In this document: piece after piece, positions 1 through 8,009 of the stretch | Layout: each line of letters opens with the position of its first letter | Position numbering within the stretch: position 1 is the stretch's first letter | NCBI GenBank assembly: GCA_910588905.1 | Contig: CAJURZ010000029.1 | Location: 1-20,212, forward strand | Direction of reading: 5' to 3' | DNA length: 20,212 bases | Source: an uncultured Eggerthellaceae bacterium | Lineage (GTDB): Bacteria; Actinomycetota; Coriobacteriia; Coriobacteriales; Eggerthellaceae | Notes under the pieces: generated by a model | Database searches by the model: none | What the model saw: only the letters and a program-made list of their open reading frames with translations | Told to the model about the DNA's origin: nothing | Position numbers and translations under genes: made by a program

Positions 1-57
<57 letters not shown>

Positions 58-90
58 GCAAAATCATCTGCTGCGTAAAGCAGCTTGGCT

Positions 91-118
91 ATTATAAACA
101 GAAAATCCAGAAGGGCAA
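91..118 (-). promoter_or_regulatory. Sigma-70-type promoter for tRNA-Asp
   Basis: On the minus strand a perfect -10 hexamer TATAAT (96 down to 91) is preceded, after a 16-base spacer, by TTGCCC (118 to 113) as the -35. Transcription would start about 25 bases before the tRNA 5' end. The boxes sit in an AT-rich gap between the mnmA stop and the tRNA, so the tRNA can be transcribed independently of mnmA. The boxes are seen directly; their use is inferred. Confidence 0.6.
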
Positions 119-129
119 GCGAGAATTCT

Positions 130-1182
130 TCAAAGGATTTCTGCGCCGCAGATGAGCGTGTCTTCGTTGTAGAGCGATGCTGTCTGACCCGGGGCCGGGG
201 CGAGGGTGGGTTCCTGGAAAGAAAGGTGCGCGCCTGAAAGATCAGGGGTTAAAGTGCAGGGGATGGGTTCCATGTTATAGCGGAGCTTCACCTTACAGCC
301 CAGAGGCCCTTCCGGTTTCGGGATGAGCCAATTCAGATCTTTCAGGAAGACCTCATTTGTCAGGGCATCTTCCCTGCTGCCGAGCGTCACCGTGTTGGCC
401 TGTGCATCTTTGGCGCAGACATAGGCAGGATATCCCAAAGCCACCCCCAGCCCCTTTCGCTGGCCCAGGGTGAAGAGGTAAGAACCGTCATGACTGCCGA
501 TGCAGGCTCCGTGGACATCCAGGATGTCTCCTGGTTGCGTGCTGATATGCTCTCTGAGGTAGTCGGGACAGCTTTTCGGGATGAAGCAGATATCTTGGGA
601 TTCTTCCCGATGAGCCACGGGCAACCCTGCCTTCTCAGCGATCGCCTTGACCTCAGGTTTGGGAAGGGTGCCTATGGGGAAGAGAGCCTTTTGAAGGCAG
701 TCTGGGGAGACCCGGCTCAAGAAGTAGCTTTGGTCCTTCGCCGGGTCAGCTCCGCGCAGCAGCCGGAAGGTATCATGAGCCCCCCGGCTTCGCACGTAGT
801 GGCCGGTGGCTATGCGCTCGCATCCCATCTCAGCAGCCTTCGCGATGAAGGTGCCGAACTTGATGGTGCGGTTACAGGTGACACAGGGATTCGGGGTGAG
901 GCCTCTGCAATAGGCATCCAGGAATGGCTCCTTCACGGCCTCTTCGAAATCCCTTGGCAGATCGAAGGTGATGTGGGGGATACCCAAGGCTGTGCAGACC
1001 GCCTGTGCACTCTGCACATTCGTCTCATCCTCAGGCGTGCCCAGCACCATGGTGGCGCCGATGCAACCTGTGTCCTTCTTTGCGAGCAGCAGGGCAGCGA
1101 CGCTTGAATCCACGCCACCGCTCATGGCTATGCAGACTTTGCCATCGCTCACCTGTTTCCCCGCCTTCTTCTCTGGGAGCAC
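130..1182 (-). CDS. mnmA: tRNA-specific 2-thiouridylase MnmA
   Basis: This cytoplasmic enzyme activates C2 of the wobble uridine with ATP and inserts sulfur, giving s2U34 in the Lys, Glu and Gln tRNAs. The 350-residue product is close to the usual family length. Visible motifs are the PP-loop SGGVDSS (residues 21-27), NPCVTCNR holding the first catalytic cysteine (C103, in the position of E. coli C102), GHYVR (127-131), DQSYFL (150-155), and SQDICFIP with the second catalytic cysteine (C199, the same number as in E. coli). The C-terminal part looks like the usual beta-barrel region. The longest frame starts at GTG (1182). A second GTG ten codons later (residue 11) keeps every motif and follows a purine-rich stretch, so the start is uncertain by about ten residues. 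It is divergent from the ABC exporter genes and upstream of tRNA-Asp. Confidence 0.96.
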   Translation of the reverse strand: MLPEKKAGKQVSDGKVCIAMSGGVDSSVAALLLAKKDTGCIGATMVLGTPEDETNVQSAQAVCTALGIPHITFDLPRDFEEAVKEPFLDAYCRGLTPNPCVTCNRTIKFGTFIAKAAEMGCERIATGHYVRSRGAHDTFRLLRGADPAKDQSYFLSRVSPDCLQKALFPIGTLPKPEVKAIAEKAGLPVAHREESQDICFIPKSCPDYLREHISTQPGDILDVHGACIGSHDGSYLFTLGQRKGLGVALGYPAYVCAKDAQANTVTLGSREDALTNEVFLKDLNWLIPKPEGPLGCKVKLRYNMEPIPCTLTPDLSGAHLSFQEPTLAPAPGQTASLYNEDTLICGAEIL

Positions 1183-1212
1183 CTGTTAGGATACTGACTC
1201 AACAGACCACAG

Positions 1213-1248
1213 GATGCAAGCTTGAGGGTGCAGGCGCAGGCTTGCATC
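1213..1248. promoter_or_regulatory. Perfect 9-bp inverted repeat upstream of the ABC exporter operon
   Basis: GATGCAAGC (1213-1221) and its exact reverse complement GCTTGCATC (1240-1248) are separated by 18 bases. The element lies in the short gap between divergent mnmA and the exporter, 25 bases before the preferred exporter start. It could be an operator for a dimeric repressor or activator of the exporter, or a hairpin in the leader RNA. No regulator gene is adjacent. The repeat is observed; its function is inferred. Confidence 0.45.
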
Positions 1249-1272
1249 GCCGTTCAGGAGCGCTCAACAGGG

Positions 1273-3432
1273 ATGCGGGTATTCCTCTATCTGAGAAGCC
1301 ACAGGCTAGCCGTGCTCATCACGGTGCTGCTTCTCGTCGGCTGTGTCGGGTGTGATCTGGCATTGCCCCTCATGACCTCGAATATCGTTGATGTGGGCAT
1401 ACAGCAATCCGGGGTGGAGCACATCGCCACGGATGAGATGTCCGATGAGACCTACGCGCTCCTCGAAGAGCTCATCCCCGCCTCCGGTGATGCCCTCTTC
1501 GAAGCCTCCTACGAGAAGACCCCTGACGGCTGGTGGCACCTCACTGAGAGGGGGCGTGAGCAGATCCAGGCACTGGATCAGCTCTTGACGGTTCCTCTGG
1601 TGATGGTCCACGGCGCCCCTGACCTGGGCGGCCAAGCGGTCGATGTGGAGCAGATGCTCCAGGCGGTGGAGGCGGGCACCGTGAGCGAAGAGCAGTTCCA
1701 GGGGTATGTGGATGAAGTGAGAGAGGCCTTGGGGAAGGAGTCTCCGGACATCCTCGCCCAGCAGGCTCTCTCAGCGGCCCTCAAGGAATACGCTCGGCTC
1801 GGCGTTGACCTCTCCCAGAAGCAGATGGGATATCTGCTGGGGGCGGGTGGCATCATGCTGGGGCTGGCTACGGTCAGCATGGTGCTGAACATCCTCGTGA
1901 GCTTGGTGGCCTCGCGCACGGGAGCGCAGGTGGGACACGACCTGCGCAAGCGGCTCTTCACCAATGTGGTGGGCTTCTCCGATGCGGAGATATCCCGTTT
2001 CTCCGCCGCTTCCCTCATCACCCGCGGCACCAATGACATCCAGCTCATCCAGAACGTGACCACCATGATCTTGCGCATGGTGCTCTATGCGCCCATCGTG
2101 GCCATAGGCGGCATCGTCATGGTGCTCTACACCAATGCGTCGCTAGGCTGGATCATCGTGGTGGCCATTGCCGTGGTGATGGGCTTGGTGGTAGTCCTCT
2201 TCAAGGTGACCTCGCCTCGATTCAGGATCATGCAATCCTTGATCGACCGCGTGAACCGGGTGGCGCGGGAGATGCTCACGGGCATCCCCGTCATCCGGGC
2301 GTTTGGTCGGGAGGAGTTGGAACAAGAGCGCTTCGATGGGGCTTCCCGCAAGCTCATGGAGACCCAGCTGTTCACCAACCGCGCCATGAGCTTCATGATG
2401 CCCGCTATGATGCTGGTGATGAACCTCACCAGCGTAGCCATCGTCTGGTTCGGAGGTCACTACATCCAGCAGGGCATCCTCCAGACGGGGGATCTGATCG
2501 CCTTCATCACCTATTCCATGGTCATCATCATGGGATTCCTCATGATAGGGATGATCTCCATCATGCTGCCTCGGGCTGATGTTGCCGCCAGCCGTGTGAA
2601 TGAGGTGCTGACCACCTCTTCGTCCATCCAGGATAGGCCCCAGGCGAAAGAGCTTCCCCTACAGAGCCAAGGGCTCTCCATCGAATTCAGCCATGTCTCC
2701 TTCAGCTATCCCGGTAGCGATGAGCAGGTGCTCACCGATGTGAGCTTCAAGGCTGAACCGGGCAGCACCCTTGCCATCATCGGCGGTACCGGAGCAGGCA
2801 AATCCACCATCCTGAAGCTGATCGAGCGCTTCTATGATGTGGATTCAGGGGTCGTGTTGGTGAACGGCTGTGACATCCGTCAGCTTTCCCAGGCATCGTT
2901 GCGGGCGGCTTTGGGCTATGTGCCCCAGAAGAGCTATCTGTTCTCAGGGACCATAGACACCAATGTGGCCTACGGCCGCGAATCCATGCCAGAGAGCCAC
3001 GTGGAGGAAGCGCTTGCCCTGGCCCAGGCCAGCCAGTTCGTCTTGGAGAAGCCCGAAGGCGCCTTCCAGCCCATCTCCCAAGGGGGCACCAATGTATCCG
3101 GCGGTCAGCGCCAGCGGCTCTGCATCGCCCGGGCTTTGGCGAAAGAGGCTCAAGGCTACCTCTTCGATGACTCCTTCAGCGCCCTAGACTACAAGACTGA
3201 TGCCGCCCTTCGCCAGCGCCTTGCCACGGAACTCCCTCAGGCTACGAAGATCATCGTCGCCCAGCGGATAGCTTCCATCAGGGAGGCGGACACCATCGTG
3301 GTGCTGAAGGATGGCGTGGTGTCTGGCGTGGGCACTCACGCGTCTTTGCTGGAAGGCTGTGAGCAATATCGCAAGATCGCCCTCTCCCAGCTCTCCGAGG
3401 AGGAGCTGGGGATGACAGGGGGTGCGCAATGA
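1273..3432 (+). CDS. ABC exporter subunit A (fused TMD-NBD, degenerate ATP site)
   Basis: This is one half of a heterodimeric type IV ABC exporter in the plasma membrane; the substrate (drug, lipid or peptide) cannot be told from sequence. From the ATG at 1273 it is 719 residues. TM1 is near 12-34, followed by about 150 mostly hydrophilic residues (about 36-185) predicted outside the cell, then TM2 from about 186 and the remaining membrane helices. The NBD shows Walker A GGTGAGKST (504-512) and signature VSGGQ (608-612). Walker B ends in LFDD, with Asp633 where the catalytic Glu is expected, and the H-loop has Gln664 instead of His. These mark the non-hydrolytic half in TM287/288-type exporters. 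An in-frame TTG at 1222 would add 17 residues but falls inside the inverted repeat, so the ATG with upstream CAGGAG is preferred. The stop overlaps the next start. Confidence 0.9.
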   Translation: MRVFLYLRSHRLAVLITVLLLVGCVGCDLALPLMTSNIVDVGIQQSGVEHIATDEMSDETYALLEELIPASGDALFEASYEKTPDGWWHLTERGREQIQALDQLLTVPLVMVHGAPDLGGQAVDVEQMLQAVEAGTVSEEQFQGYVDEVREALGKESPDILAQQALSAALKEYARLGVDLSQKQMGYLLGAGGIMLGLATVSMVLNILVSLVASRTGAQVGHDLRKRLFTNVVGFSDAEISRFSAASLITRGTNDIQLIQNVTTMILRMVLYAPIVAIGGIVMVLYTNASLGWIIVVAIAVVMGLVVVLFKVTSPRFRIMQSLIDRVNRVAREMLTGIPVIRAFGREELEQERFDGASRKLMETQLFTNRAMSFMMPAMMLVMNLTSVAIVWFGGHYIQQGILQTGDLIAFITYSMVIIMGFLMIGMISIMLPRADVAASRVNEVLTTSSSIQDRPQAKELPLQSQGLSIEFSHVSFSYPGSDEQVLTDVSFKAEPGSTLAIIGGTGAGKSTILKLIERFYDVDSGVVLVNGCDIRQLSQASLRAALGYVPQKSYLFSGTIDTNVAYGRESMPESHVEEALALAQASQFVLEKPEGAFQPISQGGTNVSGGQRQRLCIARALAKEAQGYLFDDSFSALDYKTDAALRQRLATELPQATKIIVAQRIASIREADTIVVLKDGVVSGVGTHASLLEGCEQYRKIALSQLSEEELGMTGGAQ

Positions 3433-5429
3433 GAAGCGCTCGGCAGACCCCTGAGGCCTTCGTGGCATCGGATGTCCCTGAGATGCAGGCAGCGGAGCTG
3501 GATAGGCTCACGGCGGGGGAGCGCGCGTCTTGGCGTCAGCAGGTGCGCGTCCAGGCCATGCTGGGGATAGGGGCGAAGGCCGAAGCCGAGCGGCGGAAGC
3601 ATCACCGCCATGGCCACGGCGGCCCCGGCGGTGCCATGCATGGGGGAGAGAAACCTCGGGACTTTGGCGGCACCATGAAGCGCATGATCTCCTTCATGGG
3701 GCAATTCAAAGGGCGCCTGATCATCATCTTCCTCTTCGCCCTGGCCTCCACCGCTTTCAGCATCCTGGGGCCGAAGGTGCTCTCCCAGGCCACCACGGTC
3801 CTGTTCGAGGGCTCCATCGCCCAGATCGGGGGCTACGGGTCCATCCCCATGGACACCATCGGCCAGATCCTCCTGGCTACTCTTGGGCTCTACCTCATCT
3901 CAGCCGTCTGCTCCTGGGTGCAGAGCTGGACCATGTCCTCTGTATCCCAGCAGACCTGCTATCGCCTGAGGCGGGAGATAGCGGCGAAGATAGACCGCAT
4001 GCCATTCGGGTATTTCGAAGAGAACTCAACGGGAGACACGCTCTCGCGCATCACCAACGATGTGGACACCTTGGGGCAGAGCCTGAATCAGGGGGTCACG
4101 CAGTTGATCGTCTCCAGCGTGACGGTGGTGGGCGTGGTGGTCATGATGTTCAGCATCAACTGGCTGCTCACGCTGATAGCCCTTCTGATGGTGCCCATCT
4201 CCCTCATCCTGGTGGGCGTTGTGGTGAAGCTCTCCCAGAAGCACTTCTATGCCCAGCAATCTCTGTTGGGTCAAGTGAATGCCCAGGCGGAGGAGACGTT
4301 CTCAGGCCATGAGCTGGTGCGCGCCTTCGGCCAGGAGGACGAGACCGTTCGCCTGTACCAAGAGGCGAATCAGAAGCTCTATGAGGCTGGTTGGCGGTCC
4401 CAGTTCCTCTCCGGCCTCTTGAAGCCCCTGATGGATCTGGTGGGGAATCTGGGGTATGTGGCGGTGGCCGTAACGGGAGCCTTCCTGGCCGTGCAGGGCA
4501 CCATCACCGTAGGGGATATCCAGGCTTTCATCCAGTATGTGAAGAACTTCACCCAACCCATCACCCAGCTAGCCCAGGTGAGCAACGTGCTCCAGCAATT
4601 GGCTGCTGCGGCTGAGCGCATCTTCGCGTTCTTGGACCAGCCGGAGATGCCTCTTGAAGAGGAGACGGGCTTTGCAGATGAGGTGAGCTGTGATGTCACC
4701 TTCGATGAGGTGACCTTCGGCTATGATCCAGCCGAACCGGTGATCCTGGGCTTCACCGAAGGGGTGGAAGAAGGGCAGACCGTTGCCATCGTGGGTCCTA
4801 CGGGAGCAGGCAAGACCACGCTCGTGAAGCTGCTCATGCGCTTCTATGACCCTCAGGGTGGTCGCATCCTCATCGGAGGCGTGGATCTCGGCCGCTTCAG
4901 CCGCGAGGATGCGCGCAGCCTCTTCGCCATGGTCTTGCAAGACACCTGGCTCTTCAGCGGCACCATCCGGGATAACGTGCGCTACGGGCGACTGGATGCT
5001 ACAGACGAAGAAGTGGAGGAGGCTTGCCGCCGAGCCTGCGCCGATCACTTCATCCGCACCCTGCCAGGTGGCTATGATTTCCAGATCAATGAGGATGCCA
5101 CCAACATCAGCCAAGGGCAGAAGCAGCTGCTCACCATCGCCCGGGCCATCATCGCTGATAGGCGCATGCTCATCTTAGATGAGGCTACCAGTTCGGTGGA
5201 TACGCGCACGGAGGCGAAGATCCAGGAGGCCATGGATAACCTCATGACGGGCAAGACCTCCTTCGTCATAGCCCATAGGCTCTCCACCATACGCCAGGCG
5301 GATATCATCGTGGTCATGGACGGCGGTGCTGTGGGAGAGGTAGGCACGCATCTTGAGCTCCTTGCCGCTGGCGGCCGCTATGCCGAACTGTATAATTCAC
5401 AGTTCGAAGGAATGGCGGAAGAGGGCTGA
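3429..5429 (+). CDS. ABC exporter subunit B (fused TMD-NBD, canonical ATP site)
   Basis: This is the partner half-transporter of 666 residues. Its ATG overlaps the previous stop (ATGA), so translation is coupled and the two products should form a 1:1 heterodimer. A cytosolic N-terminal extension of about 80 residues includes a His/Gly-rich patch (H58, H59, H61, H63, H71) ahead of the first membrane helix. The NBD has Walker A GPTGAGKTT (456-464), Walker B LILDE with catalytic Glu585, and H-loop His616. Its own signature reads ISQGQ (560-564), departing from LSGGQ. In this architecture the altered signature faces the degenerate Walker site of subunit A, while A's intact SGGQ faces this competent site, so the two genes fit as a pair. 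The substrate is unknown; multidrug or lipid export is the usual assignment. Confidence 0.92.
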   Translation: MRSARQTPEAFVASDVPEMQAAELDRLTAGERASWRQQVRVQAMLGIGAKAEAERRKHHRHGHGGPGGAMHGGEKPRDFGGTMKRMISFMGQFKGRLIIIFLFALASTAFSILGPKVLSQATTVLFEGSIAQIGGYGSIPMDTIGQILLATLGLYLISAVCSWVQSWTMSSVSQQTCYRLRREIAAKIDRMPFGYFEENSTGDTLSRITNDVDTLGQSLNQGVTQLIVSSVTVVGVVVMMFSINWLLTLIALLMVPISLILVGVVVKLSQKHFYAQQSLLGQVNAQAEETFSGHELVRAFGQEDETVRLYQEANQKLYEAGWRSQFLSGLLKPLMDLVGNLGYVAVAVTGAFLAVQGTITVGDIQAFIQYVKNFTQPITQLAQVSNVLQQLAAAAERIFAFLDQPEMPLEEETGFADEVSCDVTFDEVTFGYDPAEPVILGFTEGVEEGQTVAIVGPTGAGKTTLVKLLMRFYDPQGGRILIGGVDLGRFSREDARSLFAMVLQDTWLFSGTIRDNVRYGRLDATDEEVEEACRRACADHFIRTLPGGYDFQINEDATNISQGQKQLLTIARAIIADRRMLILDEATSSVDTRTEAKIQEAMDNLMTGKTSFVIAHRLSTIRQADIIVVMDGGAVGEVGTHLELLAAGGRYAELYNSQFEGMAEEG

Positions 5430-5485
5430 TGAGGACCATCTCCCAGCGCTTCTGCGCCGTGAGCGCTAAAGGATGAGCGAGGCCC

Positions 5486-6328
5486 ATGACAGACCAGCAC
5501 AGCCACCGCACTGCTTCCGGGCTGGTAGAGGATGAACGCATCGGGTCCCTTGACCTGGGCTCGGATGCATCCCTTCTGCCCGCTGGCGTCATCCGGGTAG
5601 CTCCGGAGGCGCTGGCCTCAGAGCGGCTCCTTCCCGCGCTTCGACCGTCTTCGCCGGATGGTCCCATCAGGATAGCGGCCTTCGATTTCGATGGCACGTG
5701 CATATCCGGCTCTTCCCCGAAGAAGCTTGTGAACGCCTTGGGGCGCCGAGGAAAGCTCTCCCTGTACAAGCTCATCCGCGTAGGCATCTGGGGGTTGGCC
5801 TATAAGCTGAACCGGCCGCGGGATGACGAAGGGGTGCGCACGCGCGTCTTCTCCGCTTTCGCGGGCATGCCTGCCGAGGAGGTGAATGCTCGGCTCTGCG
5901 ATTTCTACGATGCCAAGGTGGACCCGCTGTTCCGTACCGAGGCTGATGCCAGCATGTATGCGCATCTGGAGGCAGGCCACGCCGTGGTAGTGGTGTCAGC
6001 CAGCTTCGAGCCCATCATCGCTTCGGCCATGATGGAGCATCCGCTCCAGTTCGCTTTGGCTTCGCGCATGAAGATAGATGACCGTGGCTGCTATACGGCC
6101 CAGGTAGATGGGTTGCCCACCGAAGGGCCCGCTAAGATAGAGGTGCTGCGGCAGTTCGCTGACGGCTATTTCGGTCCTGGGCACTGGGAGCTGGGCTGGG
6201 CCTACGGGGACCATTTCTCTGATCTGACGCTCTTGGAGGCCGCCCAGCATCCCTGTGCGGTCACTCCGGATGGCAAGCTAGAGGCCCATGCACGCAAGAT
6301 GGGTTGGGATATCCTGGACTGGAAATGA
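5486..6328 (+). CDS. HAD-superfamily IB hydrolase (SerB-like phosphatase)
   Basis: A probable cytoplasmic phosphomonoesterase of 280 residues. All four HAD motifs are visible: motif I DFDGT with nucleophile Asp67 and Asp69, motif II VVVSAS (Ser171), motif III Lys217 in PAKIE, and motif IV GDHFSDL with Asp242 and Asp246 for Mg. The helical stretch between motifs I and II is the C1-type cap of subfamily IB, which includes phosphoserine phosphatase. The substrate cannot be assigned and an amino-acid pathway is not implied by the neighbours. Odd point: about 65 residues precede motif I, much longer than in most relatives, with no internal Met to offer a shorter start. The ATG at 5486 follows a GAGG. 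It lies 56 bases after the exporter genes, so it could be co-transcribed with them. Confidence 0.85.
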   Translation: MTDQHSHRTASGLVEDERIGSLDLGSDASLLPAGVIRVAPEALASERLLPALRPSSPDGPIRIAAFDFDGTCISGSSPKKLVNALGRRGKLSLYKLIRVGIWGLAYKLNRPRDDEGVRTRVFSAFAGMPAEEVNARLCDFYDAKVDPLFRTEADASMYAHLEAGHAVVVVSASFEPIIASAMMEHPLQFALASRMKIDDRGCYTAQVDGLPTEGPAKIEVLRQFADGYFGPGHWELGWAYGDHFSDLTLLEAAQHPCAVTPDGKLEAHARKMGWDILDWK

Positions 6329-6431
6329 TCCTCTCTCGTGCTGTTCTTGTAGGGAATGGGCGGCTGGCCCAAGCCGGGTGCGAGGTGCGATAGAATACGC
6401 CCTGAAAGAGACACGCGCATCGGATGAGCAT

Positions 6432-6437
6432 GAGAGG
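6432..6437 (+). promoter_or_regulatory. Ribosome-binding site deciding the start at 6445
   Basis: GAGAGG lies seven bases before the ATG at 6445. The upstream in-frame ATG at 6424 lacks a comparable site, so 6445 is the preferred start for the AAA-like gene. Confidence 0.6.
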
Positions 6438-6444
6438 TTCGGCT

Positions 6445-7980
6445 ATGACAGACGATAACAGACACCACGACGCGCGCTTTGGTGAAGGCCACAGAGGCAA
6501 CGGAAGCGGCAGCGTATCGGATTTCCTGGATAAAGCGCATAAGGCAAGCGAATCAGGCGAGAGCCTTTTGGGCATGTATCTCTACCTGGCGGCCTTCGAG
6601 CGGTCGCTCAAGGATGGGGGAGCCCCTTCGGAAGACGCTCTGCTGGGCATCAAGCAGGCATGGGCGGAGGCATGCTCTGCCAAGGAGCGGTCGTTGGCGG
6701 AATACATCTTCGAGAAGATGGAGCCCTACCTCTCCCACGATGAGCTGAAGATGTGCTCAGAGGCGCTCCAAGAGCTGGCTTTGGATAAGCTCCAAGAATG
6801 CGGGCTGTCCCGGGAGGAGCTGGAGGAGATGGCTCAGATGATCTCCGAAGACCTCCTGGGGATCGAAGACGGTGACTTCAAGATAGAGCATATCTCCACC
6901 AGCAAGATCCCCGGCGGCTCTGTGAGCGTGGCCAAGATCAAGGGCACCGCTCCGGGAAGCCCGCTTGCAGGCCTGATCGAATCGCTCCCTGCTTTCTCCA
7001 AGCTGACCAACGGCACTGAGGCGGCGGAGGGGGGCTCTGATGAGGTGGCCTTGGGTGTTCCTGAGGAAACACTGGATTTCAATACCATCGCAGGCTATGG
7101 TAGCGTCATAGCTGACCTGCGCTCGATGGGGTTGGGCATGGCCGCTGATGAAGACTTCGCCAACCTGGTAGAGTTGCTCAATGCCCGCCACGGCCTGTCT
7201 CAGATGCCCGCCATGGATTCCATTCTGTTCCGCTCTCCCGTGCGCGAGGACGCGAATCGCTTCGTCATGGCTGCCATAGGGGAGCTGGATCTTCCGGCTG
7301 TCCACATGCATATGGAAGAGAACATCCAGGGGTTGCCGGTGCTCTGCATCAGCGCTCGGGCTGATGCCCTGCCCAAGGGGGCGGCCATGCAGGATGCATT
7401 CAAGAACGGTGGTGTGCTGGTGCTGGAGGATCTGGATATGTGGTCCTCTCCCTCCTTCGATCTGCCTGAGGAGGGGTCTGCCTTCTTCATGATGCAGCTG
7501 ACCCGCGGCGCCCGGGAGGCGGTGGAGCTGATCCGTTCCTCGGTGGAGAATCCCAACGTCTACGTCTTCGCCACCGCTTCTACCGAAGGTGCTGTGGACC
7601 CCTTCTACCTGGATTCTCTTGAGCCTATCACTATCATCGATATAGATTACCCCACCCCTGAGGAGCGGGTGGAGATATGGATGGACATCTCCCGCAGGCA
7701 TCCATCCCTGCGGGGTATCAACAAGGCAGAGCTGGTGCGCCTTTCGGCGAACATGCCCCGGTTCGACATCTACATGGCTGCGCGGGATGCTATCGAAGAC
7801 GCCTATAAGGCAGGGCTCTCCGCCAAGCGCTACGTGCCCGTCACCCGGGACAACATCTTCGATAAGCTGGCTGCCTACCAGCCTTTGGAATCCGCTGAGT
7901 ACTCGGAGTTGGAAGAGGCTGTCCTGAAGGATTTCAAGCGGGATCTGGAAGATCTGGATGACCTGCTCAAAGGCGAGTAA
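6445..7980 (+). CDS. AAA-like protein with degenerate nucleotide-binding site
   Basis: I do not recognise a named gene. The 511-residue product is acidic and has no signal or membrane segment. Residues 1-200 are mostly helical and unassigned. From about 210 the layout follows FtsH/p97-type AAA domains: LDFNTIAGY (210-218) matches the start of the AAA fold; residues 260-272 sit where the P-loop should be but read FRSPVREDA, with no GxxGxGK[ST]; VLVLEDLD (324-331) resembles Walker B with acidic residues kept; ATASTEG (376-382) replaces the sensor-1 ATN; residues 385-395 align with the arginine-finger segment but contain no Arg; and a helical lid follows (about 400-465). It therefore looks like an AAA pseudoenzyme, perhaps a scaffold or regulator. 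That is an inference from motifs alone. A start at 6424 would add seven residues. mntP begins 29 bases after the stop. Confidence 0.8.
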   Translation: MTDDNRHHDARFGEGHRGNGSGSVSDFLDKAHKASESGESLLGMYLYLAAFERSLKDGGAPSEDALLGIKQAWAEACSAKERSLAEYIFEKMEPYLSHDELKMCSEALQELALDKLQECGLSREELEEMAQMISEDLLGIEDGDFKIEHISTSKIPGGSVSVAKIKGTAPGSPLAGLIESLPAFSKLTNGTEAAEGGSDEVALGVPEETLDFNTIAGYGSVIADLRSMGLGMAADEDFANLVELLNARHGLSQMPAMDSILFRSPVREDANRFVMAAIGELDLPAVHMHMEENIQGLPVLCISARADALPKGAAMQDAFKNGGVLVLEDLDMWSSPSFDLPEEGSAFFMMQLTRGAREAVELIRSSVENPNVYVFATASTEGAVDPFYLDSLEPITIIDIDYPTPEERVEIWMDISRRHPSLRGINKAELVRLSANMPRFDIYMAARDAIEDAYKAGLSAKRYVPVTRDNIFDKLAAYQPLESAEYSELEEAVLKDFKRDLEDLDDLLKGE

Positions 7981-8009
7981 CCGCCTCTAGGGAAGCGCTC
8001 GGACGTTCC

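Noticed and set aside
70..84. Small GCTGC/GCAGC hairpin between mnmA and tRNA-Asp as an mnmA terminator
   Set aside because: The stem is only five pairs and sits at the expected tRNA transcription start; the following T-run is weak.
490..1107. A 205-codon plus-strand open frame opposite mnmA
   Set aside because: It overlaps the catalytic core of mnmA on the other strand and its translation has no recognisable features; it is a GC-rich shadow.
3600..3645. His/Gly-rich N-terminal patch of ABC subunit B as a dedicated metal sensor
   Set aside because: Gly/His-rich cytosolic N-termini are frequent in this exporter type; five histidines without a defined motif do not justify a metal-binding call.
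5445..5467. Hairpin after the ABC genes with AGCGCT arms
   Set aside because: Only six pairs form and no T-run follows, so it is not a convincing terminator; the HAD gene may simply be read through.
6391..6396. TAGAAT as -10 for the AAA-like gene
   Set aside because: No matching -35 hexamer is found at the right distance, and read-through from the HAD gene is possible.
6757..7701. A 314-codon minus-strand frame inside the AAA-like gene
   Set aside because: It is low-complexity His/Gly-rich translation typical of an antisense shadow; the plus-strand frame has a good ribosome-binding site and AAA-like structure.
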